Positions 17,314 through 25,881 of a stretch of DNA of 64,000 nt are shown in pieces (position 1 is the first letter of the stretch; every line of letters begins with the position of its first letter). The position numbers and the translations under genes are program-made. This stretch comes from Candidatus Delongbacteria bacterium (lineage in GTDB: Bacteria > Delongbacteria > UBA4055), in the NCBI GenBank assembly GCA_027858795.1, contig JAQICF010000135.1, positions 61,752-125,751 on the forward strand, written 5' to 3'. The notes beneath the pieces were generated by a model, which worked only from the letters and a program-made list of their open reading frames with translations, was not told the origin of the DNA and ran no database searches.

Positions 17314-18687
17314 TTATAATTTATTTTCAAGTATATTTGCTGCAACAATCAAAACATCCAGAGCCGGTGAAAAAGCGGGTGAATAAGCCAGATCTGCGTT
17401 AGACATCTGTTTTATTTTGACACCATAATAGAGCCCCATGCTTATTGTATTCAGTGCTTTTGAAACATTTCCTGTTCCTGTTACCTGAATGCCCAATATT
17501 TTTTCCGACCTTCTATCTGCCACCATTTTTAACTTAAGACGCTTTTTATCCGGGTAATATCCTGCTTTGTCATGAGACTTGATCGTACAACTTATAACAT
17601 CAAATCCTATATCAAGCGCTGTTTTTTCATTAAAACCAACTGCGCCCATTTTAATTCCCATGAATTTTGTTACTGCGTTTTGGCATACACCGTCATATTT
17701 GATTTTGTCACCCTTAATAATGTTGTTGGCTATGATCCTGCCGTGAATGTTGGCAATATCTCCCAGAGGGGTATATACGAGATCTTTGGATATAACATTT
17801 TTGTTCATTACACAGTCTCCTCCTGCATAAATATCCGGATCGGAAGTCTTTAAATATTTATCAACTATCAAACCACCGTTTTTTGCCATATTCAATCCTG
17901 AGTGTTCTAAGAATTTAGTTGCCGGTTTAAAGCCTACAGCAAGGATCACCATATCAGTTTCTATAATATTATCGTTTACTATCAGTCCTGATACATTACC
18001 GTCTGCATCTTTAAGAAATTTTTTGACTTTCGAATCCAGTAAAAGCTCTACACCGTTATTTTTTATCTCCTCGTGAATATCCTCTGTCATTTCTTTGTCG
18101 AATAAATTAGGAAGAACAGTTTCAGCCATATCAATAATTTTAACAGGCAGATCATACTTCCTTATTGCTTCGGCAACTTCTATACCTATAAGGCCTCCGC
18201 CTAAGATAACAGGATTCATTATTTTCCCACTTTTGAGCAATTGTTTTATTTTTACTCCGTCTTCCGGTCTTTTAAGATTAAAAATGTTATGTGCATCAAT
18301 GCCCTCGAGTGGAGGTTTGATTGCATCCGCACCGGTCGCAATTACCAGTTTATCATAGCTTTCTTCAAAATTTTCGCCTGTATTAAGATCTTTCAATGCC
18401 AATATTTTATTGTTTCTGTCTATACTGACAACCTCAGTGTTTAAAAGTACTCTGTCGATATTTTTTTCTTTTTCAAAATATTCTTTATTTCTGGGACCTT
18501 TTTTTGTTGAATAAAGTTTTTCTATACTGTCAATTTCATCCGACAGAAAATATGGCAGACCACAGGCTCCGTATGAAATTATATCTGTTTTGTCTATTAA
18601 TACGATCTTGGGATCTTTGCTGAGTCGCCTGATCTTTGAGGCTGCTTTTGTCCCGCATGCTACTGCGCCGACTATAACGATCTTCAT
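17314..18687 (-). CDS. CoA-disulfide reductase / NADH oxidase-like flavoprotein
   Basis: 457 residues. FAD-binding start VIVGAVACGTKAASKIRRL, redox cysteine Cys42 in SYGACGLPYFLS (the single active-site Cys position of CoADR, NADH oxidase and Npx), second nucleotide site VILGGGLIGIEVAEA, second FAD motif DIYAGGDCV, and a dimerisation domain ending SPALDVLIVAANILEN. No rhodanese domain is attached. The first glycine motif is GAVACG rather than GGVAGG. Likely NAD(P)H-dependent thiol, polysulfide or oxygen reduction; which one is undetermined. AGGAG lies seven bases before ATG. The small GNAT gene is one base upstream. Confidence 0.88.
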   Translation of the reverse strand: MKIVIVGAVACGTKAASKIRRLSKDPKIVLIDKTDIISYGACGLPYFLSDEIDSIEKLYSTKKGPRNKEYFEKEKNIDRVLLNTEVVSIDRNNKILALKDLNTGENFEESYDKLVIATGADAIKPPLEGIDAHNIFNLKRPEDGVKIKQLLKSGKIMNPVILGGGLIGIEVAEAIRKYDLPVKIIDMAETVLPNLFDKEMTEDIHEEIKNNGVELLLDSKVKKFLKDADGNVSGLIVNDNIIETDMVILAVGFKPATKFLEHSGLNMAKNGGLIVDKYLKTSDPDIYAGGDCVMNKNVISKDLVYTPLGDIANIHGRIIANNIIKGDKIKYDGVCQNAVTKFMGIKMGAVGFNEKTALDIGFDVISCTIKSHDKAGYYPDKKRLKLKMVADRRSEKILGIQVTGTGNVSKALNTISMGLYYGVKIKQMSNADLAYSPAFSPALDVLIVAANILENKL

Positions 18688-18688
18688 A

Positions 18689-18967
18689 TCAACTCCTTTT
18701 TATGATGTTATTAAATTCTGGATTTTTTTCTGTAAAAGCTTTAACAAAAGGGCAGGTGGGAATGACTTTATAGCCGTTGTTTTTTGCATAATTCATACCT
18801 TCTTTTATTATATTTGAAGCAATTTTCTGCCCTCTTAGTTCTTCGGGTACAAAAGTATGGTTATAATCAAGAGTGTCTTCATCGATCTTATTATACTCCA
18901 GTACGGCTTTTTTATTTTCTATTTCTGCAAAAAATTCCTGTTTTTCTTTATCGTGTTTTATTACCAT
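18689..18967 (-). CDS. Small GNAT-like acetyltransferase (YjdJ/NATD1 type)
   Basis: 92 residues. Compact GNAT of the YjdJ/NATD1 kind: AVLEYNKIDEDTLDYNHTFVPEELRGQKIASNIIKEGMNYAKNNGYKVIPTCPFVKAFTEKNPEF covers the fold, including the acetyl-CoA loop (RGQKIAS) and the typical CPFVKAF ending. Full length for the group. It lies one base upstream of the flavoprotein gene, so both are probably co-transcribed. Substrate unknown. Confidence 0.85.
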   Translation of the reverse strand: MVIKHDKEKQEFFAEIENKKAVLEYNKIDEDTLDYNHTFVPEELRGQKIASNIIKEGMNYAKNNGYKVIPTCPFVKAFTEKNPEFNNIIKRS

Positions 18968-19013
18968 TTGTTATCCCTCTTTATTATTAACTTTGTATGA
19001 AGCTTCAATAACA

Positions 19014-19206
19014 TTAACGAAAGGCGTTCCAATAAGCATTATCAAAGTGATAATTAACAGGAACTCCAGTCAATAAAGCAGAACTCACAGAATGTCCTCT
19101 TTTCTGATTAAAAACACCGGGAATAAATTCTTGAGTTTCCCATTCAGTTTAACCCAAAGTAATTTGTTCATCAATAGCATCTTTAAATCAGGAGTATCTG
19201 GAATTT
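19014..19206 (-). pseudogene. Decayed coding remnant of an unidentified gene
   Basis: Conceptual minus-strand translation gives PDTPDLK, a frameshift, KDAIDEQITLG, an in-frame stop, then TEWETQEFIPGVFNQKRGH and SVSSALLTGVPVNYHFDNAYWNAFR before a stop at 19014-19016. The composition is protein-like and the two frames join sensibly, which suggests a degraded gene. I do not recognise the family. No intact start is present. Confidence 0.4.
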
Positions 19207-19301
19207 GAAAAATTTATAATGTTTCTTTGCGTCTTCATATTATTTTCCGTAGCAACAAAATAGTACTTTAAAGATACAAATATTTATCACTTTTAACAAT
19301 A

Positions 19302-19332
19302 AAAAAGGGAACTGTTTGAAACGGTTCCCTAC
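19302..19332 (-). terminator. GGGAACCGTTT palindrome, probable terminator of queF
   Basis: Minus strand: GTAGGGAACCGTTT pairs with the AAACAGTTCCCT arm (19317-19306) with one mismatch and runs into six T (19306-19301). It belongs to the same palindrome family as 60428-60456. It lies about 125 bases past the queF stop. Confidence 0.6.
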
Positions 19333-19389
19333 AATCCTTCCTTAACTTCCTATCTTCCTGTAAAATTTTTTTGACTTTAATCGTTTTCC

Positions 19390-19415
19390 GGTCAGACATG
19401 GGAGCCTGACCCTAC
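19390..19415 (+). repeat. Imperfect palindrome GGTCAG / CTGACC with CCTAC edge
   Basis: GGTCAG (19390-19395) and CTGACC (19406-19411), then CTAC at 19412-19415. Read on the minus strand it begins GTAGGGTCAGG, the edge seen in the other short palindromes. The inner part is imperfect. Confidence 0.5.
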
Positions 19416-19426
19416 TGAATAATTAT

Positions 19427-19455
19427 CAATTGTCCATTGTAAATTGTCAATTAAT
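19427..19455 (+). repeat. Short degenerate direct repeats of the AATTGTC type
   Basis: The run holds TCAATTGTCC, ATTGTAAATTGTC and AATTAATT, a chain of about seven-base units. It abuts the queF stop. Similar motifs occur at 14688-14697 and, as AACTGACAACT, at 32500-32532. Confidence 0.5.
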
Positions 19456-19456
19456 T

Positions 19457-19843
19457 TTACATTTCCGAATCCATTACACAATTCGCACTGATCCCGCCTC
19501 TGATATTATAATCCGTCTCTATCCTTATATATTCAGCATCCAGCAGCTTGAACAGATCATTATATATCCTGTTCGTTAAAGCTTCCTGATAGATCCCTAC
19601 ATTTCTGAATGATGTTATATAATATTTCAATGACTTAAGCTCAATAATCTTTTTCTTTGGCACATAATTAATACTTAGGACTCCATAGTCAGGAAGACCG
19701 GAGAAAGGACATACAGCGCTCAGTTCATCCGTTTCATAGGTTATTTCCTGCTTATTACCATCATAATCTATAGTTTCTAACAATTCAGGTCTAATAGCAC
19801 TCTCATCCTGAAAATCGAATATCATTCCTTCTGCTTGTGGCAT
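19457..19843 (-). CDS. queF: QueF, NADPH-dependent 7-cyano-7-deazaguanine reductase
   Basis: 128 residues, the length of unimodular (type I) QueF. Active-site Cys45 lies in [11 protein letters not shown], and the QueF motif [14 protein letters not shown] follows; the tunnelling-fold core ends with RGGISANC. It reduces preQ0 to preQ1 in queuosine biosynthesis in the cytoplasm. ATG start with GGGAG upstream. No other queuosine gene is near. The spacer upstream is filled by the 102-base inverted repeat at 19883-19984. Confidence 0.93.
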   Translation of the reverse strand: MPQAEGMIFDFQDESAIRPELLETIDYDGNKQEITYETDELSAVCPFSGLPDYGVLSINYVPKKKIIELKSLKYYITSFRNVGIYQEALTNRIYNDLFKLLDAEYIRIETDYNIRGGISANCVMDSEM

Positions 19844-19882
19844 TGTTTGCTCCCGTTAAATAATTTATTGAGTTTCTTTTTT

Positions 19883-19984
19883 ACCACCCCGTCAGCTTGT
19901 AGCTGCCACCCCTCCTCAGGAGGGGAATTTTCCCTTCATTCCCCCTCCCGTGGAGGGGTGGACGACAGAGTCGGACGGGGTGGT
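19883..19984 (+). repeat. 102-base inverted repeat built of two 43-base ACCACCCC units
   Basis: Ends are perfect 11-base inverted repeats ACCACCCCGTC / GACGGGGTGGT. Unit 1 is 19883-19925 and unit 2 is 19942-19984 in opposite orientation; each contains a CCCCTCC..GGAGGGG hairpin. A third single unit lies at 33508-33550. It fills the spacer between queF and the amidohydrolase gene and has no open frame. Confidence 0.88.
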
Positions 19985-19988
19985 CCTT

Positions 19989-21218
19989 CTATCTTTTACG
20001 TATTACCTTGCCTTCTGCCATGACCATTGTTGGATACGCTGCCAGGTTCAATGGTTCTTTATCCCAGACAATTATACTTGCCGTCTTACCTTTTTCAACT
20101 GTTCCGAGTATATCATCAATCTCAAGAAGTTTTGCATTCTTGTAAGTGATCACTGAAATGGCATCTTCATCTTTCATACCATGAATCAAGAAATATTTCA
20201 AACTTTCTCTTAAATTTGGAGTCCATATCACAGGATGATCAGTCATCAGTCCAAATGTAGCCTTAGATTTCATCAGAAGTGCAGCATTTTGGTAATATGC
20301 ATGTGCAAGTTCAATTTTACCACCAACTCCACCTAGTGGACCGAAAATAACTGGAATACCCGCTTTACCGAGTTCATCATAGATCTCTTTGTGGTGAACA
20401 TCACAAGTATGATCAGCAGTAGCTTTCAATTTATACTTTTTAACGAATTTGATCAGATAAAGAACGTCATCTTCCTTGTGAACATGGATCTTAGCTGTCT
20501 TTTTTCCTGCGAGAAGATCTAATATAGCTATTTCTTCAGGTTCGAACTCAAGTTCAAACTCTCTCTCAGCCTGTTTCTTTTGAAAAGCGATCTCTTTTGC
20601 AGAAAGTTTATCGTCACCTTTAGTCTTTTTACTGATCTCATATATCTTTTTATCTCTGTCAATCTCTGCTTTTTCTTTTTTGATCAACAGCTTATCAAAT
20701 TTTTCTTCAAGCATAGAATAAACACCCATACGGGTATTAGGTCTGTCCCCTTTCCATGCGGTAGTTGATCTTGGATTAAAACCAAGAGCCATTTTGTATC
20801 CGTAATCTTTTATCTCAGCATCTTTTACGTTATCTACAAAGTGCTTGATTACTTTAGCTCTACCACCCATTAAGTTTCCACTACCTGGAACAACACAACT
20901 GTAAAGAACTCCAAAGTCAACTGCATCTTTGAAAGCTCTGTCATCAAAGTAAATACTGTTCAATGGATCATTAGTCGGCATAAACTGTCTTGTAACATCA
21001 TTTCCTTCAGATTCACCCATAGGTTCACCATCTCTGAACATTCCGATATGAGAGTGAGCATCAATGAAAGCCGGAGTAACATAACCTTCATAGTCAAATT
21101 TCTGTTTCTTTGATGAAACTTCTACGATCTTATTTCCTTCGACAACGATATACTTATTCAGCTGCTTCTTTTTACCATCGTAAAGGACATTTGCTTTGAT
21201 CACGATCTTCTTTGCCAT
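19989..21218 (-). CDS. Amidohydrolase (imidazolonepropionase-like)
   Basis: 409 residues. Start chosen at the ATG at 21216-21218 (MAKKIVIKANVLYDG) because GGAGAT sits six bases before it; an ATG 12 bases earlier overlaps that ribosome site. Metal-binding amidohydrolase landmarks: VTPAFIDAHSHIGMF (HxH), KIHVHKEDD, ADHTCDVHH, TDHPVIWTP, and the C-terminal GKTASIIVWDKEPL. A charged helical insertion (about residues 170-230, rich in Lys and Glu) interrupts the barrel. Cyclic amide or imide hydrolysis is expected; substrate unknown. Confidence 0.86.
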   Translation of the reverse strand: MAKKIVIKANVLYDGKKKQLNKYIVVEGNKIVEVSSKKQKFDYEGYVTPAFIDAHSHIGMFRDGEPMGESEGNDVTRQFMPTNDPLNSIYFDDRAFKDAVDFGVLYSCVVPGSGNLMGGRAKVIKHFVDNVKDAEIKDYGYKMALGFNPRSTTAWKGDRPNTRMGVYSMLEEKFDKLLIKKEKAEIDRDKKIYEISKKTKGDDKLSAKEIAFQKKQAEREFELEFEPEEIAILDLLAGKKTAKIHVHKEDDVLYLIKFVKKYKLKATADHTCDVHHKEIYDELGKAGIPVIFGPLGGVGGKIELAHAYYQNAALLMKSKATFGLMTDHPVIWTPNLRESLKYFLIHGMKDEDAISVITYKNAKLLEIDDILGTVEKGKTASIIVWDKEPLNLAAYPTMVMAEGKVIRKR

Positions 21219-21255
21219 ATATATCTCCATGTTTAATTTATTACCGGGATTACTT

Positions 21256-21318
21256 CAAGGGGCTAAAGCCACCTTGTTCCAAGCAGCGTTATTAGGGACA
21301 AGGGGTTTCAACCCCTTG
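21256..21318 (+). repeat. 63-base inverted repeat CAAGGGG ... CCCCTTG
   Basis: Left part 21256-21280 holds CAAGGGGCTAAAGCC; right part is the hairpin CAAGGGGTT / AACCCCTTG (21299-21318). The left 25 bases recur in reverse complement at 43125-43149 with one difference. It lies between two minus-strand genes. Confidence 0.75.
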
Positions 21319-21331
21319 CATACTTCGTTTT

Positions 21332-21730
21332 TTATATTTTCTTCCTCAATTCCTCAATTTCTTCAAACGTATAATGTTTCCCTTCACCTACTCCGGGACA
21401 GGAATTTTTATTGTTCTCCCAGCTTTCCTCATCAGACATAACTGCATTCCAGAATGGATAGGTTCGGCACTGAGTCGGCCTTGCCTGATAAATTTTACAC
21501 CCTTTTATAATATCATCCCAAAATATACAAGCTCCATTAGCCTGATCTCTGAGAACCACATATTCATCCATCTGTGAAAGGTATCTCTTTTCCAGTTCTT
21601 CCTTTGTGAATTTTGTTTTTTCAAGGATCATATCAAGATCTTTTTGGAATATAAAAACATAACCTGAGCAAGTACAGCAATTCCCGCACCTTTGACATTC
21701 AAAATTAACACCATTATCATAAAAAGTCAT
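21332..21730 (-). CDS. YkgJ-type cysteine-cluster (zinc/iron-chelating) protein
   Basis: 132 residues. Start at ATG 21728-21730, preceded by GGAGATGAA; the frame stays open upstream only through repeat DNA. The cysteine pattern CQRCGNCCTCSG near the N-terminus, then GACIFWDD, GCKIYQARPTQCRTYPF and NSCPG is the CxxCxxCC signature of the YkgJ / Fe-S-oxidoreductase-like family (PF03692). It is thought to bind a metal ion or cluster; its role is unknown. The long inverted repeat at 21805-21882 lies upstream. Confidence 0.88.
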   Translation of the reverse strand: MTFYDNGVNFECQRCGNCCTCSGYVFIFQKDLDMILEKTKFTKEELEKRYLSQMDEYVVLRDQANGACIFWDDIIKGCKIYQARPTQCRTYPFWNAVMSDEESWENNKNSCPGVGEGKHYTFEEIEELRKKI

Positions 21731-21804
21731 TTCATCTCCGTAATTTAGATGAGTAAAATAAGGATTTGTAGATGATATTACAATAAGGATTATTAAATAA
21801 TTAT

Positions 21805-21882
21805 GTTGTAGGGACTGGCCTTGTGCCTGCCCGATTCGATTATATAATATAACGGGCAACCACGAGGGATTGCCCCTACAAC
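21805..21882 (+). repeat. 78-base inverted repeat, TTGTAGGG family
   Basis: Ends GTTGTAGGG / CCCCTACAAC; inner hairpins GGGACTGGCCTTGTGCCTGC and GGGCAACCACGAGGGATTGC. A second copy in reverse complement lies at 28667-28758 with the same ends and inner blocks but a longer centre. It lies in the spacer between the divergent Cys-cluster gene and galE. Confidence 0.85.
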
Positions 21883-21973
21883 ATCCCTTGTAATAAATAA
21901 ATTGTTTTTTCTCGAACGATTCCTTAGCTTGCTAAGTATAAAGTGCAATTCGAATAAACACAGGATCCTCATC

Positions 21974-22984
21974 ATGAAAATACTTATCACAGGTGGAGCA
22001 GGATATATCGCATCCCATACAAATATAGAATTATTAAAGGAAGGTCATGAACTTGTTCTAGCAGATAACTTCTGTAATTCGGTACCTGAGAGTGTAAAGA
22101 GAGTTGAAAAACTTTCTGAAAAAAATTTGAAATTTTACGAAATTGATCTTTTAGATGTTGATAAACTTGATAAAATGTTCGCTGAAGAAAAGAATTTCGA
22201 TGCTGTAATCCACTTTGCAGCTTTGAAAGCTGTCGGCGAGTCAGTTGAAAAACCACTTGATTACTATGAAAACAATATAACAGGTTCTCTGAACTTATAT
22301 AAAGCTATGAAAAAGTATAACGTAGTAAATTTTGTATTCAGTTCTTCTGCAACAGTTTACGGTGATCCTGAAGAAACTCCTGTGAAAGAAGATGCCCGTA
22401 TAGGTGCTACAAATCCTTACGGTCACACAAAAGCAATGATGGAACAGATACTTCTTGATGCTGCTCAAGCTTACAACTGGAATGTTGTTATCCTTCGTTA
22501 TTTTAACCCTGTGGGAGCACATGACTCTGGTCGTATCGGTGAAGATCCTGAATATCCAGCAAATTTATTACCTTTCGTTAGTCAGGTTGCAGCAGGTATC
22601 AGAGAAAAAGTGATTGTCTTTGGTGATGATTGGGATACTATCGATGGTACAGGGGTCAGAGATTACATTCATATTGTTGACCTTGCAAAAGCTCACGTTA
22701 AAGCTGTTGATAAACTTGCGAATACCCGAGGTACATTTATTTATAATATCGGAACAGGCAGAGGTTATTCTGTTCTTGAAATGATCAAAGCTTTCGGTAA
22801 AGCATGTGGTCATGAAGTACCTTATGAAGTTGGACCTAGAAGATCTGGTGATATCGCTGAAGTTCTTGCTGATCCAACAAAAGCAAATAGTGAACTTGGC
22901 TGGAAAGCTGAATATGGTTTAGAAGATATGGTCAATTCCGCCTGGAAATGGCAGAGTCTAAATCCGAAAGGATATCGGGAGTAA
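21974..22984 (+). CDS. galE: UDP-glucose 4-epimerase (GalE)
   Basis: 336 residues, full length. Start at ATG 21974, where the Rossmann motif begins (MKILITGGAGYIASHTNIELL); the frame stays open upstream without homology. SSSATVYG carries the catalytic Ser, NPYGHTKAMME the YxxxK dyad, then ILRYFNPVGAHDSGRIGEDP, RDYIHIVDLAKAH and NIGTGRGYSVLEM. The usual GYIGS is GYIAS here. It interconverts UDP-glucose and UDP-galactose for surface glycan synthesis. Single gene with its own terminator. Confidence 0.94.
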   Translation: MKILITGGAGYIASHTNIELLKEGHELVLADNFCNSVPESVKRVEKLSEKNLKFYEIDLLDVDKLDKMFAEEKNFDAVIHFAALKAVGESVEKPLDYYENNITGSLNLYKAMKKYNVVNFVFSSSATVYGDPEETPVKEDARIGATNPYGHTKAMMEQILLDAAQAYNWNVVILRYFNPVGAHDSGRIGEDPEYPANLLPFVSQVAAGIREKVIVFGDDWDTIDGTGVRDYIHIVDLAKAHVKAVDKLANTRGTFIYNIGTGRGYSVLEMIKAFGKACGHEVPYEVGPRRSGDIAEVLADPTKANSELGWKAEYGLEDMVNSAWKWQSLNPKGYRE

Positions 22985-22988
22985 ATAA

Positions 22989-23014
22989 AAAAGCGTTGCA
23001 AGTGCAACGCTTTT
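22989..23014 (+). terminator. Terminator of galE, possibly bidirectional
   Basis: AAAAGCGTTGC (22989-22999) and GCAACGCTTTT (23004-23014) around AAGT. A-run on the left and T-run on the right let it work for both galE and the convergent gene ending at 23051. Confidence 0.8.
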
Positions 23015-23050
23015 CTAATTTGAAAATTCCTTGTTGATATAAGACATTCA

Positions 23051-25792
23051 TCACGGTCTTCTTACAACGCGGAAACCCATACACTGAAGCTCTTTTGCAT
23101 ATGAAAGCTCAGGATAGGCATACCATCTAAATGACAACCTACTTCTTTCTAAACCTAAGCCAGTATTAGGATTTCTTGATCCTCCTCTACCCATTCTATG
23201 TTCAGTAGTCGTTGGTCCTAAAGGATCAACTGTAGAACTATTGGAATAATAATTACTACTATACCAATCCCAACACCATTCATTTACATTCCCGGTCATA
23301 TCGTATATACCAAGTTGATTAGGTTGTTTCGTGCCAACAGAATGACATATTCCATCTGAATTATCACGATACCAAGCAACATCGTCCAAAATATTACTTC
23401 CACTGTAACGGTAATTATCACTATTCCAGATTCCACCTCTTGCAGCATATTCCCATTCTGCTTCGGTTGGCAACCGATATCCGTTAGCACTCCAGTTACA
23501 AATTGCAGCATCCCAAGCAGCTTGATCACCCTCTACGCTACCTGTATACGGAACATAATAAGGCATAACTCCCCAATCGGAAGGATTTGTACTACCATTG
23601 ATTGAATAACAAGGTTCCAAACCTTCTTCAATACTTCTCAAGTTACAGTATTTTACAACGATGTACCAAGAAACATCATATGCAGGATAACTATCCGCAT
23701 TCCCATCTGGGATGAAAGTATACTGGAACATATAAGTTTCCCATTCAAATTGTGTTACTTCATACTTCCCTATATAAAAATCACTGACAGTCACGCTGTG
23801 TACCGGTAACTCATTAGCTTCCCCCTCGGCAAAATGATCTCCCATATCATAAGTACCTCCCTGCACATATACCATCCCAGGTATAATAACTAATGATGAA
23901 TCTTTAGATACATTACCTGATTCATCAGTAATAACTGCCTTAACATAATAACTCCCTGCTTCAATAGAATCGGAAAGTGTATAAATATATTCATGTGGGT
24001 AAGTACTAATTTGAGAAATGAATTCATTATTGAAATAATATTCAACATTAACAACTTCTAAATAATCAGGTTGATCTGAGATATCTATTGTTATTGTATC
24101 ACCAGCTGCCAATACTAAGTTATCAGAAGGTGAGATTAATGTAAACTGATCTGGTGTATTAATTACAATATTCACAGAATCTCTTGATACTCTTCCTGTC
24201 TCATCTGTTATCTCAGCTTTAATAAATCGATTTCCACAATCAACTATACTATCTCTAACAAATACACTATTAAAGGAATATTGAGTTAACTCTGCAAGCA
24301 ACTCATCATCAAAGTAATATTTCACATTAGTCACTTCCAAATATTCAGGCTGAGAACTGATATTTATATAAATTGGATCATTAAGGTTGAAGAATGTATT
24401 ATTCGCCGGAGAAACAATTGAAAATTCTGCTGGTGTGATTACATTAATATTTACAAAATCATATGTTATTCTACCAGTTTCATCTGTTACTTCTGATTTA
24501 ACTTGGCGTACTCCACACATATCAATACTATTTAACAAGTAATTGAAAGTATAAGGCTCATTTGTCAATTCTGAAATTAAAGTATCATCAAAGTAATATT
24601 TTACATTAGTTACTTCGAGAAAATCAGGTTGAGAACTGATATTTATATAAATCGAATCATTAAGATTGAAGGATGCATTATTATACGGTGAAACTATAGT
24701 AAAATCATCAGGTGTATTTACAATAACATTGATAGAATCATCATAAACATTACTGCTGTCATCTGTTGCCACAGTTTTCAACAAATGGTTCCCGAAATCT
24801 AAGTTATGTAATTTCATACCACCTACAAATGGGTATTCATTATCTTCAGAAAACAAATCTCCGTCAAGATAATATTTTGCATTTACAATATTTATGTACG
24901 ATGCAAATTCATCAATATTAACGGTCATTGAATCATTGTAATTGAATGTTTGATTATTAAGTGGAGAAATAATCGTACACTGCTTCTTCCACATATCGTT
25001 TACATATTTCTCAAAATCAGGTACTGTTAAAGTAAGACCCAGGTCATCGTATCTTGTTTCAATATTATTTCTTACATCAGGAAGTATCATACCTTTTGCA
25101 TTGTCATAGATCTCCAGATTTGAACCAGAATCGTTTAAAATTCCGTCTTCCTTAATATCTTCAATTATTGTTGAAATCAACAACGATAGTTCTGAAACAG
25201 AATTTGATCCTTGTAAAACAACAGATATTGCCAGCAATATTGCATCACTTATTTTATTCTGACTTATATCCATCTTTTCAAAATCATCAACATCCGCTTC
25301 GTATATACTGAAGATTTCTAATATTTCATCCTGAGCTTGTTGTTTGGCTTTATTGTATGTTTTATCTTCTTCATTAATCAGATAGACAATTCTTTTCTTT
25401 GCTAAAGTTGTTAAAATGTTAATATTACATTTTAAAGAATCTGAAACACCTGATAAAGCTCTAAGAGTAAGTTCTGTGTCTGTATTAACTCCTATAACTT
25501 CGTTAAAGTAAAATCCTTCCGAGATAATCTCTATAAAATCTGTGGAAACCTCACTGTTTAAAGAAAAAGATCCAAAATTATCCTCAGTTGTAACATTAAA
25601 TGATGTACCATTCGGTGAAAATTCATCGTTCAATTCTTGTACTATAATCTTAGTTCCTGTATTAAAAGGACCTTTTTGAACGACGCCATCAAGTCCCATT
25701 TGAGTTGGGCCAGGATCATTAGGTGATGAAGTATCATTTTCACAGGAATAGAATAAAATTAATGTCAAAAACAGAATTAAATATTTCCTCAT
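23051..25792 (-). CDS. Lipoprotein with four Ig-like repeats and a C-terminal FGE-sulfatase (SUMF1-like) domain
   Basis: 913 residues. Lipoprotein signal MRKYLILFLTLILFYSC (lipobox Cys17). Residues about 30-260 are a poorly recognised domain (GLDGVVQKGPFNTGTKI). Four tandem repeats of about 92 residues follow (about 272-640), each with SPxNNxxFNLNDSIYINIS, EVTNVKYYFDD and VTDETGR. Residues about 641-913 are a formylglycine-generating-enzyme-like domain: MVYVQGGTYDMGDHF, PVHSVTVSDFYIGKYEVTQ, NGYRLPTEAEWEYAARGG, GIYDMTGNVNEWCWDWY, GGSRN, GFRVVRRP. The Cys pair of true FGE is absent near the end (LQCMGFRVV), so a non-catalytic, binding role is likelier. Cell-surface location inferred. Confidence 0.88.
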   Translation of the reverse strand: MRKYLILFLTLILFYSCENDTSSPNDPGPTQMGLDGVVQKGPFNTGTKIIVQELNDEFSPNGTSFNVTTEDNFGSFSLNSEVSTDFIEIISEGFYFNEVIGVNTDTELTLRALSGVSDSLKCNINILTTLAKKRIVYLINEEDKTYNKAKQQAQDEILEIFSIYEADVDDFEKMDISQNKISDAILLAISVVLQGSNSVSELSLLISTIIEDIKEDGILNDSGSNLEIYDNAKGMILPDVRNNIETRYDDLGLTLTVPDFEKYVNDMWKKQCTIISPLNNQTFNYNDSMTVNIDEFASYINIVNAKYYLDGDLFSEDNEYPFVGGMKLHNLDFGNHLLKTVATDDSSNVYDDSINVIVNTPDDFTIVSPYNNASFNLNDSIYINISSQPDFLEVTNVKYYFDDTLISELTNEPYTFNYLLNSIDMCGVRQVKSEVTDETGRITYDFVNINVITPAEFSIVSPANNTFFNLNDPIYINISSQPEYLEVTNVKYYFDDELLAELTQYSFNSVFVRDSIVDCGNRFIKAEITDETGRVSRDSVNIVINTPDQFTLISPSDNLVLAAGDTITIDISDQPDYLEVVNVEYYFNNEFISQISTYPHEYIYTLSDSIEAGSYYVKAVITDESGNVSKDSSLVIIPGMVYVQGGTYDMGDHFAEGEANELPVHSVTVSDFYIGKYEVTQFEWETYMFQYTFIPDGNADSYPAYDVSWYIVVKYCNLRSIEEGLEPCYSINGSTNPSDWGVMPYYVPYTGSVEGDQAAWDAAICNWSANGYRLPTEAEWEYAARGGIWNSDNYRYSGSNILDDVAWYRDNSDGICHSVGTKQPNQLGIYDMTGNVNEWCWDWYSSNYYSNSSTVDPLGPTTTEHRMGRGGSRNPNTGLGLERSRLSFRWYAYPELSYAKELQCMGFRVVRRP

Positions 25793-25881
25793 TGCAATCT
25801 CCAGTATTGAATTATTTTTGATAATTAGAAAGTAACACTATAATTATAAAATTGCAATCAAAATATATTTATGTTTATCCT

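Noticed and set aside
21731..21859. N-terminal extension of the Cys-cluster protein
   Set aside because: Runs into the TTGTAGGG inverted repeat; the ribosome site GGAGATGAA marks the ATG at 21730.
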